Part shown: piece after piece, positions 10,830 to 22,908 of the stretch
How positions within the stretch are numbered: the stretch's first letter is position 1
How the letters are laid out: every line of letters starts with the position of its first letter
Origin: Clavulina sp. PMI_390
Taxonomy: Eukaryota > Basidiomycota > Agaricomycetes > Cantharellales > Hydnaceae
Assembly (NCBI GenBank): GCA_015039315.1
Contig: WIDE01000054.1
Location: 154,505-218,504 of the forward strand
Length of the DNA: 64,000 nucleotides
Direction of reading: 5' to 3'
Notes under the pieces: model-generated
Told to the model about the DNA's origin: nothing
Databases searched by the model: none
Seen by the model: only the letters and a program-made list of their open reading frames with translations
Made by a program: the position numbers and the translations under genes

Positions 10830-13185
10830 TCAAGCCTTAAGAGGGCTCCGCGCATAGTTCTTTTTTGCCTGGGTCCACCAATACCTAGAAATCCGTTTAG
10901 CACGAAGCGACGCGCAAAACACCTTGTCAACATACCATACAGTGCATATAAAACAAGCTATTACCGTGGCGTTGATAGCAATTACAGCTCCAAACCACCG
11001 GAAGTGGCCAATGGGCAATTCTGGGGGATCTGTGGGCCTTCTGTTTTGGGGTATGTGGACATTCATGGAGAACAATCCTGGGAGATATCATCAAAATGAG
11101 TATCTGATGGCTTGACCGACAAGCATGGAGGCAGGTGCAGCTTACCAATTGTGAATTGGATGCAAACAACTCCGATTGATATGATACTCATCCAAAGAAC
11201 TGCTCGATCAGAACCAGCCCTTGCCTGCGACAGTGAGACGCTGAGAAAACTCAAGTATGCTGGATGGGCATGAGCCAGTACCCGTTCATAATACGCCAGT
11301 GAATGCTGCATAGTGAGGATATGATCTGAGATTGCCAGAAAAAAGCAGAATGGTTAGCACAGATAAGACTTATCAACCTGTAGGAGACCGACCCTGTACA
11401 TCACTTAGCTGAGCAGCAACTTCTCCAACAGCAAATCGTTTCCGCAGATGTCCCAAAATCTCGCTCTTGGAGCCCAGTAAACGAGTGAGGACAACCACCA
11501 TCCGTCGAGTATGGGAAAGCTTCAGTAATGTTTGCATTCTAGTGGACACTTTTCGCCTTTTTTGAAGCTTAAGAATCCTTACAATAAGTCGAAGAAGTCG
11601 GAGGATTTGATGGCGGAAATGCGGGATGGCTCGGCGGGCTGGAACAGCAGGGTGATCTATTTCGCGTTTTGGCTCGGATACTGATATGGTACCCTTTTCG
11701 TTGAAGGCAATGTCTCTATCAGGCCAATCTGTCCATTTAGCTGTTAGATCCACAAGCCAGGTCGGGTCAGTTACTGTCACAACGTCCGCGTCCACAAGCC
11801 CATAGGATTGTTGTATGTTGGCAGTTGTTCCTGACACAAGATCATCGACGCTTTCCACTTCAGCCTCGATCGAATCCATCAAAGGCATGAAGGCATCCAC
11901 AATCGAATCCATTAACGCGTGGGCAATGAGATCTACATGGGGACTGTCAAATAGTGCAAGTTGATAGGTTAATATGAAAAACAAACCAGACGTCATGTCA
12001 CCGGCTTTACGGTCTTGGTCTAGGACTCTTGCTCTTACACGGTTTGAGTGGTCCGATATGTCGGCAAAGTGAAACTGAATTCAACGAGGTTAGTGGAGCA
12101 AACCTCCATCCAGCTAGATCAACGTACAGAGCATATCCCTTCGCTGAACACAGTCAAGTATACGTTTGTCACCCGCAAGTTTGGCTGTGTAGAGCTATAA
12201 TCTGCCCCAGAACCTCTATCAAGGGCTCGGAAGACAATAAAATAATATCCCAGCCGGGGAAACAGTTCCACTTTCTCGCGTGGGTCTTGCTGTACAATGT
12301 CTTCGAGGGTAAGAGGATGGAGATGAAGTAACTTTAGGCGTTGGTTAGCAGAGCAATCACTATAAATTCCAACCGCCTCACCGTCCCAAGGGTGCGCATG
12401 TCCTCCCACGTCGGAGAGGCAACATCCAGCCACCAAGCTCGTTGGCCAAGGGAAAATCCTCCTGCGGGCTTCACGGACAGACCAAAACTAGGCCGAACAA
12501 GCGTCTTCAATTGCTTCTGCCGGCGACGTAGATCCAGACGGGTATCAGCATTATTTTGTGTAGGGATTTCGGGTTTTGGAAATCTTGATGGAGGAGATAA
12601 GAGGGTCTCCACGTCTGCGGGGAGTTGGGGGCCAGGATGTCTCCCGCTCTCGGGTTTGTCGCGTCGAAGGCGTGCTCCTACTTTGAAGCTAGCCTGTAGC
12701 GTGGATAAAATGAGAGGAAGAGAGGTAGTCTCCAGAGCTTGAAGGGAGCGACGCCCGGAAAGCAGTTCAGGGACTATGAGAGAAAATCCTCTCGGGACCC
12801 TGCGAGCACGCTCGATTGCTTCTCGCGTACGAGCTATATTCTCTGGATCCACAGCGAGAGTGGAGACACTTCCCCTACGTGACCTTCGCTGTGGTCTTCT
12901 CCGACGCACTTGGACGGATGAGGCGGAAGAAGAGCTCTCGCTGGAAGAGCCAGAACGCGCCCATCTTGATATGGCGAGTTCAACGACCGCGGCTAAGGCA
13001 CGCTGGACTAAGGCAGTCGAGGCGGAAGAAGATGAGGTGGTGGTGGAAGAGCTGGCTCTCGAAGGCGACTCTCGACCATGAGGAGGCAGATCAGAAAGAT
13101 GAATGGTGGGTCCCCGATAGATATCGTCACTATGTGTCCTCTGCAGAGCCTGAGACTGGATGAGAGAAGGCTGAGTCTCGTCCAT
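10830..13185 (-). CDS. CorA-type magnesium transporter with SMN signature
   Basis: The protein has a long basic, serine-rich cytosolic N-terminus (MDETQPSLIQ..., with runs of Ser/Arg near 12950-13080). The CorA core follows: WWLDVASPTWEDM, LHLHPLTLEDIVQQD, FPRLGYYFIVFRAL, a long helical part (MDSIEAEVESVDDL) and two C-terminal membrane helices. Between the first and second helix CorA, Mrs2, Alr1 and Mnr2 proteins carry Gly-Met-Asn. Here the spliced reading is GGLFSMNVHIPQN, so the glycine is serine. The family forms homopentameric Mg2+ channels in plasma, vacuolar or mitochondrial membranes. The N-terminal shape and the helical insert resemble fungal Mnr2/Alr-type proteins more than mitochondrial Mrs2. 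Five or so introns are present. Start ATG at 13183-13185. Stop TGA at 10830-10832, facing IES6. Confidence 0.88.
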
Positions 13186-13413
13186 AGAGAGCGTGCGACA
13201 GAGGGAAGAAATTATCCCTGGAAGCAGATGAGGGAGAGTTTGGCAATATGGGTGGGCCCGTTAACCATCAATTGAGGTGTTGAATATAAAGCAAGTCTTG
13301 AACAAGGCGAGAGCAGCATAAGTGCTGTGACGCACGAGGGAGCAAGCAGGGTGCAACAAAGAACAGTCACTCCCAGTCATCCTCCACAATACAACCAGCT
13401 GAGGGTTTTTGAC

Positions 13414-14574
13414 ATGGCTGCGCCCCTTCCCCGAAGTGTTATTGACAAGATACACCCAGACCTTCATCAAATTAACTTTGGTTCGTCTCGTGCATGCTGT
13501 GGATTATGGGTTGATGTGATGCTTACTAGGGTAGAGTAGACCTAGAGAGTTTCATCAAGCATGACCTACGTATTAAACTTGACAAAGGTCTGCACAAAAC
13601 TCTCTGAACCCGTCATGCATTGTCTAATTAAGATTCTAGATGACCAGATATGCCGAGACAACCTTTCGCCTGAGGGCTGCCCTCTAGGTCCCCAGAACTG
13701 TCCTCTGCGACATACAACTGCGTCTCCTATGAACTTTCAGCCTCCTCCAGCCCAATCATTTGGATTCCGCGATCGTGATCGACAATCTACAGTACGCTTT
13801 ACTTTGTTTGCATGTTGTCAATCTGGCTCTTATACCTTCCCAGGTGTGTAAGCACTGGCTTCGAGGGTTGTGCAAGAAAGGTGATAACTGCGAGTTCCTT
13901 CATGAGTACAATCTCCGACGCATGCCTGAGTGCTGGTGGTTCGCAAAGTATGGGTATTGTGCTTCAGGTGATGAATGCTTATACATTCATCCCAAAGAGC
14001 GTAAGGCTGAGTGCCCGGATTACAAGCGAGGGTTCTGTAAACTAGGTGAGCTCGACGAAATCCCTTTTCTGTTATGATGGCCAAGGAACTAATATTCTCC
14101 TTTAGGCCCCAATTGTCCGCGAAAACATATTCGGCGTGTTGCTTGCCAGAATTACCTATCTGGTTTCTGCCCACTTGGGCCAGAATGCCCAAATCCCCAG
14201 TAAGGTGCCTTGCCCCTAGACATGAACCCTAGCTAATCAATCACTTCACAGTCCCAAAATGACATTACCGACCCCAGAGGACTATCGACCCCCGTCACCT
14301 CCACAGCAGCGAGACCTGGGACCTCCGCCACCTGGCCACGGTCGTTTTACCGAATACGGGCGCGGCGGAGCACCCCGAGGCGATGGACCCACGAGACGAA
14401 ATCTCGACGATGTGTTATGTTTTAAGGTTCGTGCATGTCTTCATGGTCAGAACTGCAGATAATTGAGAAGTTTCTACATAGTGTGGCATGAAAGGTCACT
14501 ATGCCAATGCGTGCAAGAATAAAAATGTACCAGGGAATCGAGGGACAGGTACGGACCGAAGAAACTATGATTAG
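13414..14574 (+). CDS. YTH1: mRNA 3'-end processing factor Yth1 / CPSF30
   Basis: This is the zinc-finger subunit of the cleavage and polyadenylation factor, which contacts the AAUAAA signal in the nucleus. The product starts [17 protein letters not shown] and contains five CCCH fingers in order: [82 protein letters not shown] and [21 protein letters not shown] proline-rich linker and a C-terminal CCHC knuckle ([15 protein letters not shown]) follow. The knuckle is present in human CPSF30 and missing in yeast Yth1, so the fungus has the longer form. Introns split after finger 4, finger 5 and inside the knuckle. Start by the first in-frame ATG; stop TAG at 14572-14574. Confidence 0.93.
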
Positions 14575-14821
14575 TTCGGACAACAATTAGTATCATAGTG
14601 TGCTGGTGATATTGTATATCGTCTATGGATCCTTACTTCACACATGTGAATCTGATGAATAATAATGCTCCTTTATATTTGCTCCTCGCTCTACACATGC
14701 ACGCTGCCCAGATTCTATTATCAATTGTGGCCCTCCCAGGCGCGCATGGTGTATTGATACCTATTTGGGGGATCATAAACACAAACAAGTGCGCTCTTTG
14801 TTGGTTGGAAAGTGAGGGACG

Positions 14822-17800
14822 ATGGCACAAAATCCCCCTCAAACCCGTACGAAAACGCGTGGCTTGATGAGGCCCCCAAGCGCAACAAACCTCTCCTCAG
14901 CTGAGATCATCTCGACACGTCCGAGCCGACCTACGACCTCTGACATCCCCACTCGCGAGACTCGGACAGTTTCTTCTTCTTCATCGGTCACTGCTGTCTC
15001 AGTCACCGATCGAACCGTATCCGCTACCCGACCACGCTCGCCTTCCAGGTCGACCAAGGAACAAAACAATAATATCAGGGTGGTTGTTCGTTGCCGGTGA
15101 GGCGAGCATCTCAGCCTGGAAAGAACACACTCGTCTGACCACAACTCTCAGGGGTCTCTCGAGATCAGAAATTGCCCAGAAATCGCGTATCGCCGTTACT
15201 ACGGATGGCCCGAGAGCCGAGGAAATCACAATTCCGGCCCTAAACAGGAATTACGAGTTTGACCAAGTACTTGGGGCGGACGCGGATCAGTCTGTTATTT
15301 ACCAAGATGTCGTTGTTCCTATGCTAGACCAAGTATTTGAGGGCTACAACGCAACGTTATGCGCATATGGTCAGACTGGCGCAGGCAAAACGTCAGTACG
15401 CCTTGATGCATGCCTTCCACTTATGTTGTTGACCCTCATCCCATATGCAGGTACACCATGCACGGCGAGCTGGATGTCAAGGAGTCGGGAGGGCTATCTT
15501 CTCATGCCGGCGTCGTCCCTCGGGTTATCACCCGTATATTTCGTCGCCTCGAGAAGGACTATAATGACTTCTCCGTGTGCATCTCCTATATGGAGCTCTA
15601 TAACGAGGAGCTCCGAGATCTTCTGGCGTCCCCGACTTCAAATGTTCCCCTCAAGTTATTCGAAGAGTCTCCTAAGAAGACTCTAATCCAAGGTCTCCTC
15701 GAGATCAGAGTGAAGGATGTCGGATCCGCACTCAGCCTCCTACGTTCGGGGAACAAGCAGCGCCAGACTGCTATGACGAACCTCAATGAACGCTCCAGTC
15801 GCTCCCATTCAATTTTCAGCATTTCAGTCACTACCGCCGCGGGTTCAAAGGAATCGAAAGATATGTTTCAGATTGGCAAGTTGAATCTCGTGGATCTTGC
15901 TGGTTCCGAGGATATCGGCCGATCGGGAGCGGAGAATTTACGTGCTAAAGAAGCTGGGAACATCAACAAAAGTCTCCTATCCCTTGGTCGCGTGATTAAC
16001 GCACTCGTCGAGAATCCTACTGGGCACATTCCTTATCGGTACGCTTCAACTATCCACGACACTAATGAGACGGCTAACCTTAGCTACCAGGGAGTCTGTT
16101 TTGACCCGCGTCTTGCAAGATTCGCTGGGAGGTCATACCAAAACCTGCATTATCGCAACAGTGTCTCCAGCCCAGTCTAATCTTGAGGAAACAATATCGA
16201 CTCTCGATTACGCCACCAAAGCGCGTTCTATCAAAAACAGACCGGACGCTGGGCGTCGCGTGGCGAAACATACCCTCCTGAAGGAGATGGTCGCTGAGAT
16301 GGATCGCCTCCGAGCAGATCTCAATGCTACACGCGAGAAGAATGGCCGGTATTTCGATGAAGCGCGCTGGGCTGAGATCGAAGCCGAGCAGGGACAGCTT
16401 GCGCGAGAACGCGCTGAGGCGAGAAAGGCTCGTGAGGTCACGGCTGCGCAGCTTGCGACGCTGCAGGAGGATTTCGAAGACCATACGGAGCTTCTCAAAC
16501 GCCAGACTTCGGAGCTGTTGAAAGCAAAAGAGGAGCTCGCGCGCACAACCCTCTCCTTGGAGCAGCGTACTCACGACCTGGCCTTGACTACGAGAGGTTT
16601 GGAAGAGGAGATTGCAGCACGCAAAATATTTGAACAGAGCGAAGCTCACCTAGATACTGTGGCGTCTGGCTTGAGTTCGGCGGCCAGACAAGGCATCTCT
16701 GATTTAGACGCGTTGTTCCGTAAAATAGGTAAGTGGCCAGGGTTATTTCTAGTCAATAACGCACCTTCTGACGAATGCCCAACAGACCGCAAGGAGAAAG
16801 TGCTCGGCGGGAATATCACTCATATTCGACAGCTTGAGCGTGATCTGTCAGCCTCTACCGAAGCCGTAGCAACGTTGATCGCACAACATCGTCAGCAGCA
16901 GTCCTCTCTCTTGGAAGAAACTACGAATCAAGCCCGGGGTTTTCTTCAGTCACAATCGGAGGTGGGCTTACCGACATTTCTCCTGCGCTAGTTCTACATA
17001 CTGAAGCCACTTGCGTTTTGCCGCAGATCTTGACTCAGAGCGCGGCCGAGGTGGTCAACCAGTTCGCCAGTCTCTCAGATGCCGTGACTGGGTTGCTCAA
17101 GAAAGAAGATGCTTCAGCCACCCTTTCTTCAGCCTTACACCACATCATTTCAGACACTAGTAACACTTTGAGGACCAATTTGGCCGCTTGGCAGCAGGAC
17201 GTCGTACAGAACCAGAGTATCTTACTAGGCGAGCTGCGGACTTCGTGGGACGAGCAAACCTCTGAGGTGAGTAGAAATCCCTAACACCTGTATCTTGACC
17301 AAGGAAATAATGGGAGCCATTCAGGTTTCGAAATCCATTCACGGAATTTCGGGGATTCTTGAAATACTCAACCGTGACTTGAAAGACCACGTAGAACAAG
17401 AGCGAAAATCTTTCGCCTCCCTGAACCTTCAAACTGAGACTATGCTAACGGCAGAGGTGAGTACTGCATAACATCTTGGCTGAGTAGCTACAAATGCTGA
17501 TCTTGGCGAGAATGTAGATCACTCGCTTGCAAAACCATAATGATGACTTGGAGAAGCTGCTTCGCTCCGAAAAAGCCTCAGCGGATTCCTTGCGCAGCGA
17601 AGTCATTCAGCAAGTGACAAAGATCATGACCAAGCATACAGACAGTCGGGATGCCTCTCTTCGCGAGGTCGCAGCGAGATTTTCTGCTCAGACAACTGAG
17701 GGACTACAAGGATTAGAGACGTTCAGGAAACACCACGGGGCTTCAGTCAATGCTATTGTAAGCGATCAAAAGGAGCTAGTCGCAAGAGTAGACGTAAAGG

Positions 17801-18878
17801 GCAAGGAGACTCGTCGCGTCCGCGATGCCGCCTCGAGAGCGTTGACAAAGCTGACTGCGAGCCTGGAGGATGGGATTGAGCAGTTCGCTATTCAATCCAA
17901 GAGCGAAGTGGTCAGTCTCTCTGCGATGCTTGGGCAGGACTTGGACGGTTTGGACGAGGCAACGGCGGGAAGTTTCCAGCGTTTGGAGACAGGCCGACAA
18001 GCACGTATGGAAGAATTGAATTCGATGCATAGCCGGACTCGGCGCGCACATGAGCTATTGGAGACTCAGCTGGAGACCGCAGCTAGCTCACTCTCAAGTC
18101 GGATGACGGGGATCATTGAAGCGGTAAGCCTAATTACGATATGGATTGTACTATTCCATGTCTCATTCCATCTGCCTGGTGCTAGGGTACTGCTGCGCGT
18201 GATGGTCTTGCTACATTTGGGCAGGCTACCGGCGGCGAGATCTCCTCACTCGGGGAAATGTCTCGACTGTTGACCCGACGAGGTGCGCGAGACGATATCC
18301 CTACTGGTACCACTCCGCATAAGCGGAAGTGGGAGTTCGAAGATGACTGGGAGGTGGTTAGGGACCGAGCTGGGGCGTTGAGACGCTTCCACGAGCAGCA
18401 GCAGCAACGAGAGAGCTTTGGGGCCGCTGATGTGCAACTCCAATCGCCGATTGTGGTGCCACCCCCGCTCCATCATGAAGAGTTAGGAGACGAGCCACTG
18501 ATTGGTGATAGTCAAGGGCCAGAAGGCGTGGTAATGGTCGATGAACCCATGGGTCCGCCAGAGCCAACGACAGCACCGTCTACATTGCCATCTACCTCTA
18601 CTAGTACCACAGCTCCTCCCCCAGTCCAAGCACTCGGCTCTGCGCTTACAGCGTCCGCTCCCGTGAGGGCGGCATCAAGTAGCATGAATGGCCATGTTCG
18701 GCCGCGAGGTCTAAGCACTACGGGTCGACCGTCTCAGGCTGCAGGAAGCAAAAACTCCGGGACTGCACGGGTGGCGAAACGGCCTGCAAGTGTCGCCGGC
18801 GGTGCTGTGCATGGACGAGGCGCTGGCGCGCTGGTAGAAAGGCAGAACGCGACAACAAAGCGGAGGGATAGGATCTGA
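14822..18878 (+). CDS. Kinesin-5 (BimC/Eg5/Cin8-type) mitotic motor
   Basis: Kinesin-5 is a bipolar tetrameric plus-end motor that slides antiparallel spindle microtubules. After a basic Ser/Thr-rich N-terminus comes the motor domain: [11 protein letters not shown], the P-loop [13 protein letters not shown] (split by an intron inside GKT), switch [12 protein letters not shown], switch [17 protein letters not shown] and [16 protein letters not shown]. The end of the motor is [13 protein letters not shown]. Long coiled coils follow (16290-18120). The tail carries the BimC box [16 protein letters not shown] (18300-18345), whose Thr-Pro (ACT at 18312) is the Cdk1 phosphorylation site needed for spindle loading in this family. 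Introns occur in the motor at 15095, 15391 and 16039, and at five places in the stalk. The last third is low complexity (Pro/Ser/Thr, then basic). Start [11 protein letters not shown]; stop TGA at 18876-18878. Confidence 0.94.
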
Positions 18879-19386
18879 AATAACAGCTTGCACACGACGG
18901 CAATCCATAATTTTATCATATCTCTAATTATTTTCCTCGAGAGTAGCGTCCTTGATTTATATTCCTTGTAGTTCATTTGTAAAATATGATTGATTGTCCA
19001 TTTTTTCTCATCTTTCTGTACCTGGGAGGGTGTTGGGTCAGAATTAATATTGTGTACTTCGGAGGGGCGTTTGGAGTGTTCGTATTGAGTGCGATTGAGA
19101 AACGAGTTTGTCACTTTTGTGTATTTCTCTCCCTTCGTCTTTTTGGCGGTGCATGTTGCCGTAGTATTAGCCACCAGCCCTGCACCCAGTCCACGTGCTC
19201 AAGAGCCATTTCCATTCGGGCACCGACCGATCGAGTGCATCCAGCACAACGGCACACACACAAAACATTGACACCGCGGCGCTCATCCCCTCCTGTTCTC
19301 TCACCACCAGCACTCCCTCCATCACCCCTCCATCACCCGTCCCCTCCGTCTCCGCCCTCCTTCGTCGTCGACGGTCGTTGCTCTAA
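18879..19386. promoter_or_regulatory. Intergenic region with pyrimidine-rich leader before the Itc1-like gene
   Basis: No gene is visible in these 500 bases. From about 19270 to 19380 the plus strand is very rich in C and T (repeated CCCTCC and CATCACC words), a common feature just upstream of start codons of highly transcribed fungal genes. The left part is AT-rich and should carry the kinesin terminator. Confidence 0.5.
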
Positions 19387-22300
19387 ATGCCCCTCGTCCG
19401 CCGCAAAAAGGTCGTGCTTCATGATGTCCCCGAGTTTGTCGCCTCTGAACCGGCCACCGCTGCGTCTGCGCGCGACGTGTTCTACATCGCCCAGACCGGC
19501 GAGATCTTCCCGGACTACGAAGCCTTTTCTACCCGCATGTCCTTCTACAACATGAAGATATTCCAATGCGAGCTCACTGGCAAAAGTGGTCTTGACTACT
19601 GGCAAGCCCTCGAAAGCGAGCGCTCAGAGGCACAGACCCTCCACTCTCGTTTCCCAGCCGAACTCAAGGCCCCTATCCTCGCGGCCGTCCAGTGGCGTGC
19701 GTCTCTTCTCTAAACTTTCGCTCCTATTTAAGCCCTCAACATAGCCGCCTGCTGATGGTCTCCACCCTCTTTACTCTCCCAGAAATCATGGGCCGTCTGG
19801 ATCACCTTGTTGACATGGTGTACGACCGCTTCGTCAATCGTTATTATGCAGGAGAAAGTAAGTTTCCGCTATCATGTCTGATGTTCAGCAACTACATCTG
19901 ACCCACAAATCCTCTCGACTAGAGGTTTTCGTGGATGTTGATGGCGAGAAGTACTTTGGACGAATCACCAAAGTCTTCCCTCCTAAAAACCTCACCAATG
20001 GCACTTCCCAACCCTCTAATACCCCTTTGGATCCTCATGTTATTGGTGTGGACCTGCGCATTCCAGCCGAGGATGCTCTAGCTCGCGACGACCCTATGGC
20101 TTACTTCTACGCTGTGCAACTTGTCGAAGACTCTACAGCTCTCTCTGTTGACTCGAAACCCCCAGGTACCAACACGTCAGAATCTGAAAAGTGGTCCAGC
20201 AGCGAAATGGAGACCAAAGCGAGCTCTCTCAGGTACGTTGAACTCTTTTACTTTTCACCCGCTACGTTCATCAGCTCACACCAGTACCCCACTTTATCCG
20301 TACACCCCGAAAATTGTTCAGTCGTGACCGCCTATCTTTCAGCAAGTCGATTCTACGTCGCTTCATTCGAGACTGTGTCGAGCGTGACGCCGCGGTTGCA
20401 TCTCCGTGGACTGTGAAGCGTATCATTGCGGAACAACATGGTGTCGCAACTGAGATGCCAGATGATATCCGCCGCGCTATTGATGGTGCCAAGGCAGGCG
20501 AAAAAGAGAAACGGAAGAAAGTCTGGGAAGACAAGTTCGAGGCAGAGGGTATTCCTTCTAAACGTCGAAAGAAGGAAGAGCCAGGCAAGCTGTTCTCCAG
20601 CCTTCAGGATCCGCATCTCATTCTTACCTTGGCCGTCTATGATTAGTGGCGGATTCTGAAGCTAACACCCCAGCCCCCGCCGCTTCAGATGTAAAACCCA
20701 AACCGAAAGGACCCATCAAGTATCCTATCGAAGATCTCGATGTCACTATCACCGATAGGGAAAAAAAGGCCGGACGCAAGGTGATGCGGCCTCCAATAAG
20801 CCGCGAGGTCCCGTTTGGAGAGGCCTTCGAGCGTTTCCTGATGTCTTGGGCCTTCTTTCAATCGTTCGGGTACGTTGCCTAAGAACTCTGCCCCCATTAT
20901 CAACCTAAAGCTCCTTATAGTGCTGTTCTGAAAATATCCACTTTCACTCTCGATGAGTTTGAGAGCGCGATACGGCACACTAATCCAGATATTCCCTGCA
21001 CTCTGCTTGCGGAAACTCATTCTTGCCTTCTCACGGTGGCAAAAGAGAGGACAGGAGTGCGGTACACAGCAATTGAGTCACTGGAGGCCGAGGAGATGGA
21101 CCTTGATGATAGCGCACATGGTGTTTCTTTGGCCGATATCGCCCATGAAGCCAAGGGCCTTGGCTACAAGAGCCAGTTAGCCACTGGCTCTTCCTCGAAA
21201 GATTCAACACGATCCACATGGGAAGATACCCTGGCGATTTATCTGCGTGACGTGAGTCGCAGTCAATGTGCACCATCTTGATATATCAGTGTCGCTCAAC
21301 CTCTTCTCCCCAGCATGCGACACCACAAGCAGTCCCAAACTTGCGAAGGATCATGCAAGGGCTTATGTTCGAGCCCTCCCTATCTTCTTCGACCTCCAAA
21401 CGAAAGTTTGCCCCATCGACACCTGCTGAGCGGTACCCATATCTCCTCTCAGAAGACAAGATTGCCATATTTTCATTTCTTTGCGAGATTTGTATCGCTT
21501 CCAGGGTAGTTCGTGCCCATATTGACTGGGGGGATGCTTCTTTGACGGAATTACGCAAAGAGAAGATTGAAGTCAATCGTGAAAAGCGTCGTTTGTGAGT
21601 ATGACTTTCCCGCGCCACCGAGCTCTTATTACTGACAACTTCTCAGAACCGATGAAATTGCACAAATTGACGCGAAGATCGATCCCGAGGGCGAGGGCTC
21701 GAAAGTAGACGCTGGGCAGAACAAAGAAACTGTCTCCGAGAAACCAGCCTCCACTGTTGACATGTCCTCCCCTGCTCCTGGGCCGCTCAGCGAAGAAGAC
21801 GAGCTCGAGTCCAAGCAAAATGGCAATCTATCTGACGCTACTGATGACGTGCCGGCCTCAGGCCGGAGAAAACGCCCCTCCGTTCTCCGACGAGTCTCCA
21901 GCAAGCTATCCATCGACTCGCCTAACAACAAAGTCGCTTCCCATACAAAAGATCGTGCACAAGCAAGGATCAAGGCTGCGGAGCTCAAGTCTGCCATTGC
22001 GGAGAGACGAAAACTTGATGAGGAGCTGAATAAAGTTGAGCGCCGTCTAGAGGCCATCGAGCGTGAGTTTCGGCAGCTGTTCGGTGTAGGACGTACGCGT
22101 CACATGGGGAGAGACCGATTTTTCAACCGCTATTGGTGGTTAGACGGCATGGGCATTGGCCAGCTCATCACATCCAACGGTTCAGCCTCATATGGCACAG
22201 GTCGTATCTTTGTTCAAGGGCCGAGTGTCTTCGATCTCGAAGTGATCTCCGCTCGTGGGGAGGGAGTTGTCGAGGCCAGGCAACGCGAAGAGGATGGCCC

Positions 22301-22646
22301 TGATGGTTCCCTCGCCCCTGGTGCATGGGGAATGTATTCCGAGCCACAAGAGATTGAGGAACTTCTCACTTGGTTCAATGGCAAGGGCATTCGCGAGAAC
22401 CAACTCAAGAATTTTATCACCAAATGGCTTGACCATTTGATGGCTGGCGTGAAAAGGCGTCAAGCGCTCTGTGCCGCCGCTTTAGAGAGCTCAGCTTCGG
22501 CTGCTCAAATCTCTGAACCAGAGGCCGCAAGTCGACCTGAACGACGCAGCACTCGTGGTAAAGGCACCAGCACCTCGGTTTATGACTCGTCGAGAGAGCC
22601 ATACCTGGCTTGGACGAACCGCCACCAACAGCAGAACGGACGTTAA
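19387..22646 (+). CDS. ITC1: ISWI-complex subunit Itc1/Acf1-like (WAC-DDT-WHIM protein)
   Basis: The product is a large non-catalytic partner of the ISWI remodelling ATPase and positions nucleosomes in the nucleus. The N-terminus (MPLVRRKKVVLHDVP ... DVFYIAQTGEIFPDYEAF ... MKIFQCELTGKSGLDYWQAL) is the WAC domain. A DDT domain follows around 20810-21000 (FGEAFERFLMSWAFFQSFG, then STFTLDEFESAI). WHIM motifs come next: LTELRKEKIEVNREKRRL near 21560 and GRDRFFNRYWWLDGMG near 22110. This domain order is that of yeast Itc1 and animal Acf1/WSTF; no PHD finger or bromodomain is present, as in yeast. Seven or so introns are visible, for example after FQSFG and after REKRRL. Start at the ATG at 19387; stop TAA at 22644-22646. 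Confidence 0.9.
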
Positions 22647-22908
22647 CCCCCACTGCCATCTTTTCACGCACCTCTCACTACATTATTCGCAATTTGCTTC
22701 TAACACCCCATATCTGCTAATTTCTTCCCGCACTCGCTATTCCAACCAACATCCGTGGTCAATAATTATCTTCGTATCCCTCTTCTTCCCGTTCTTTCAT
22801 ACTTGTAGATGTCAGAGCACTCAAACTCATTTATATGAAGTTGGTTACTTGTAGTTGTTTACATCGTACTAATAGCGCCTCGGTGCCCATATATTCTTTC
22901 ATTGTTCA

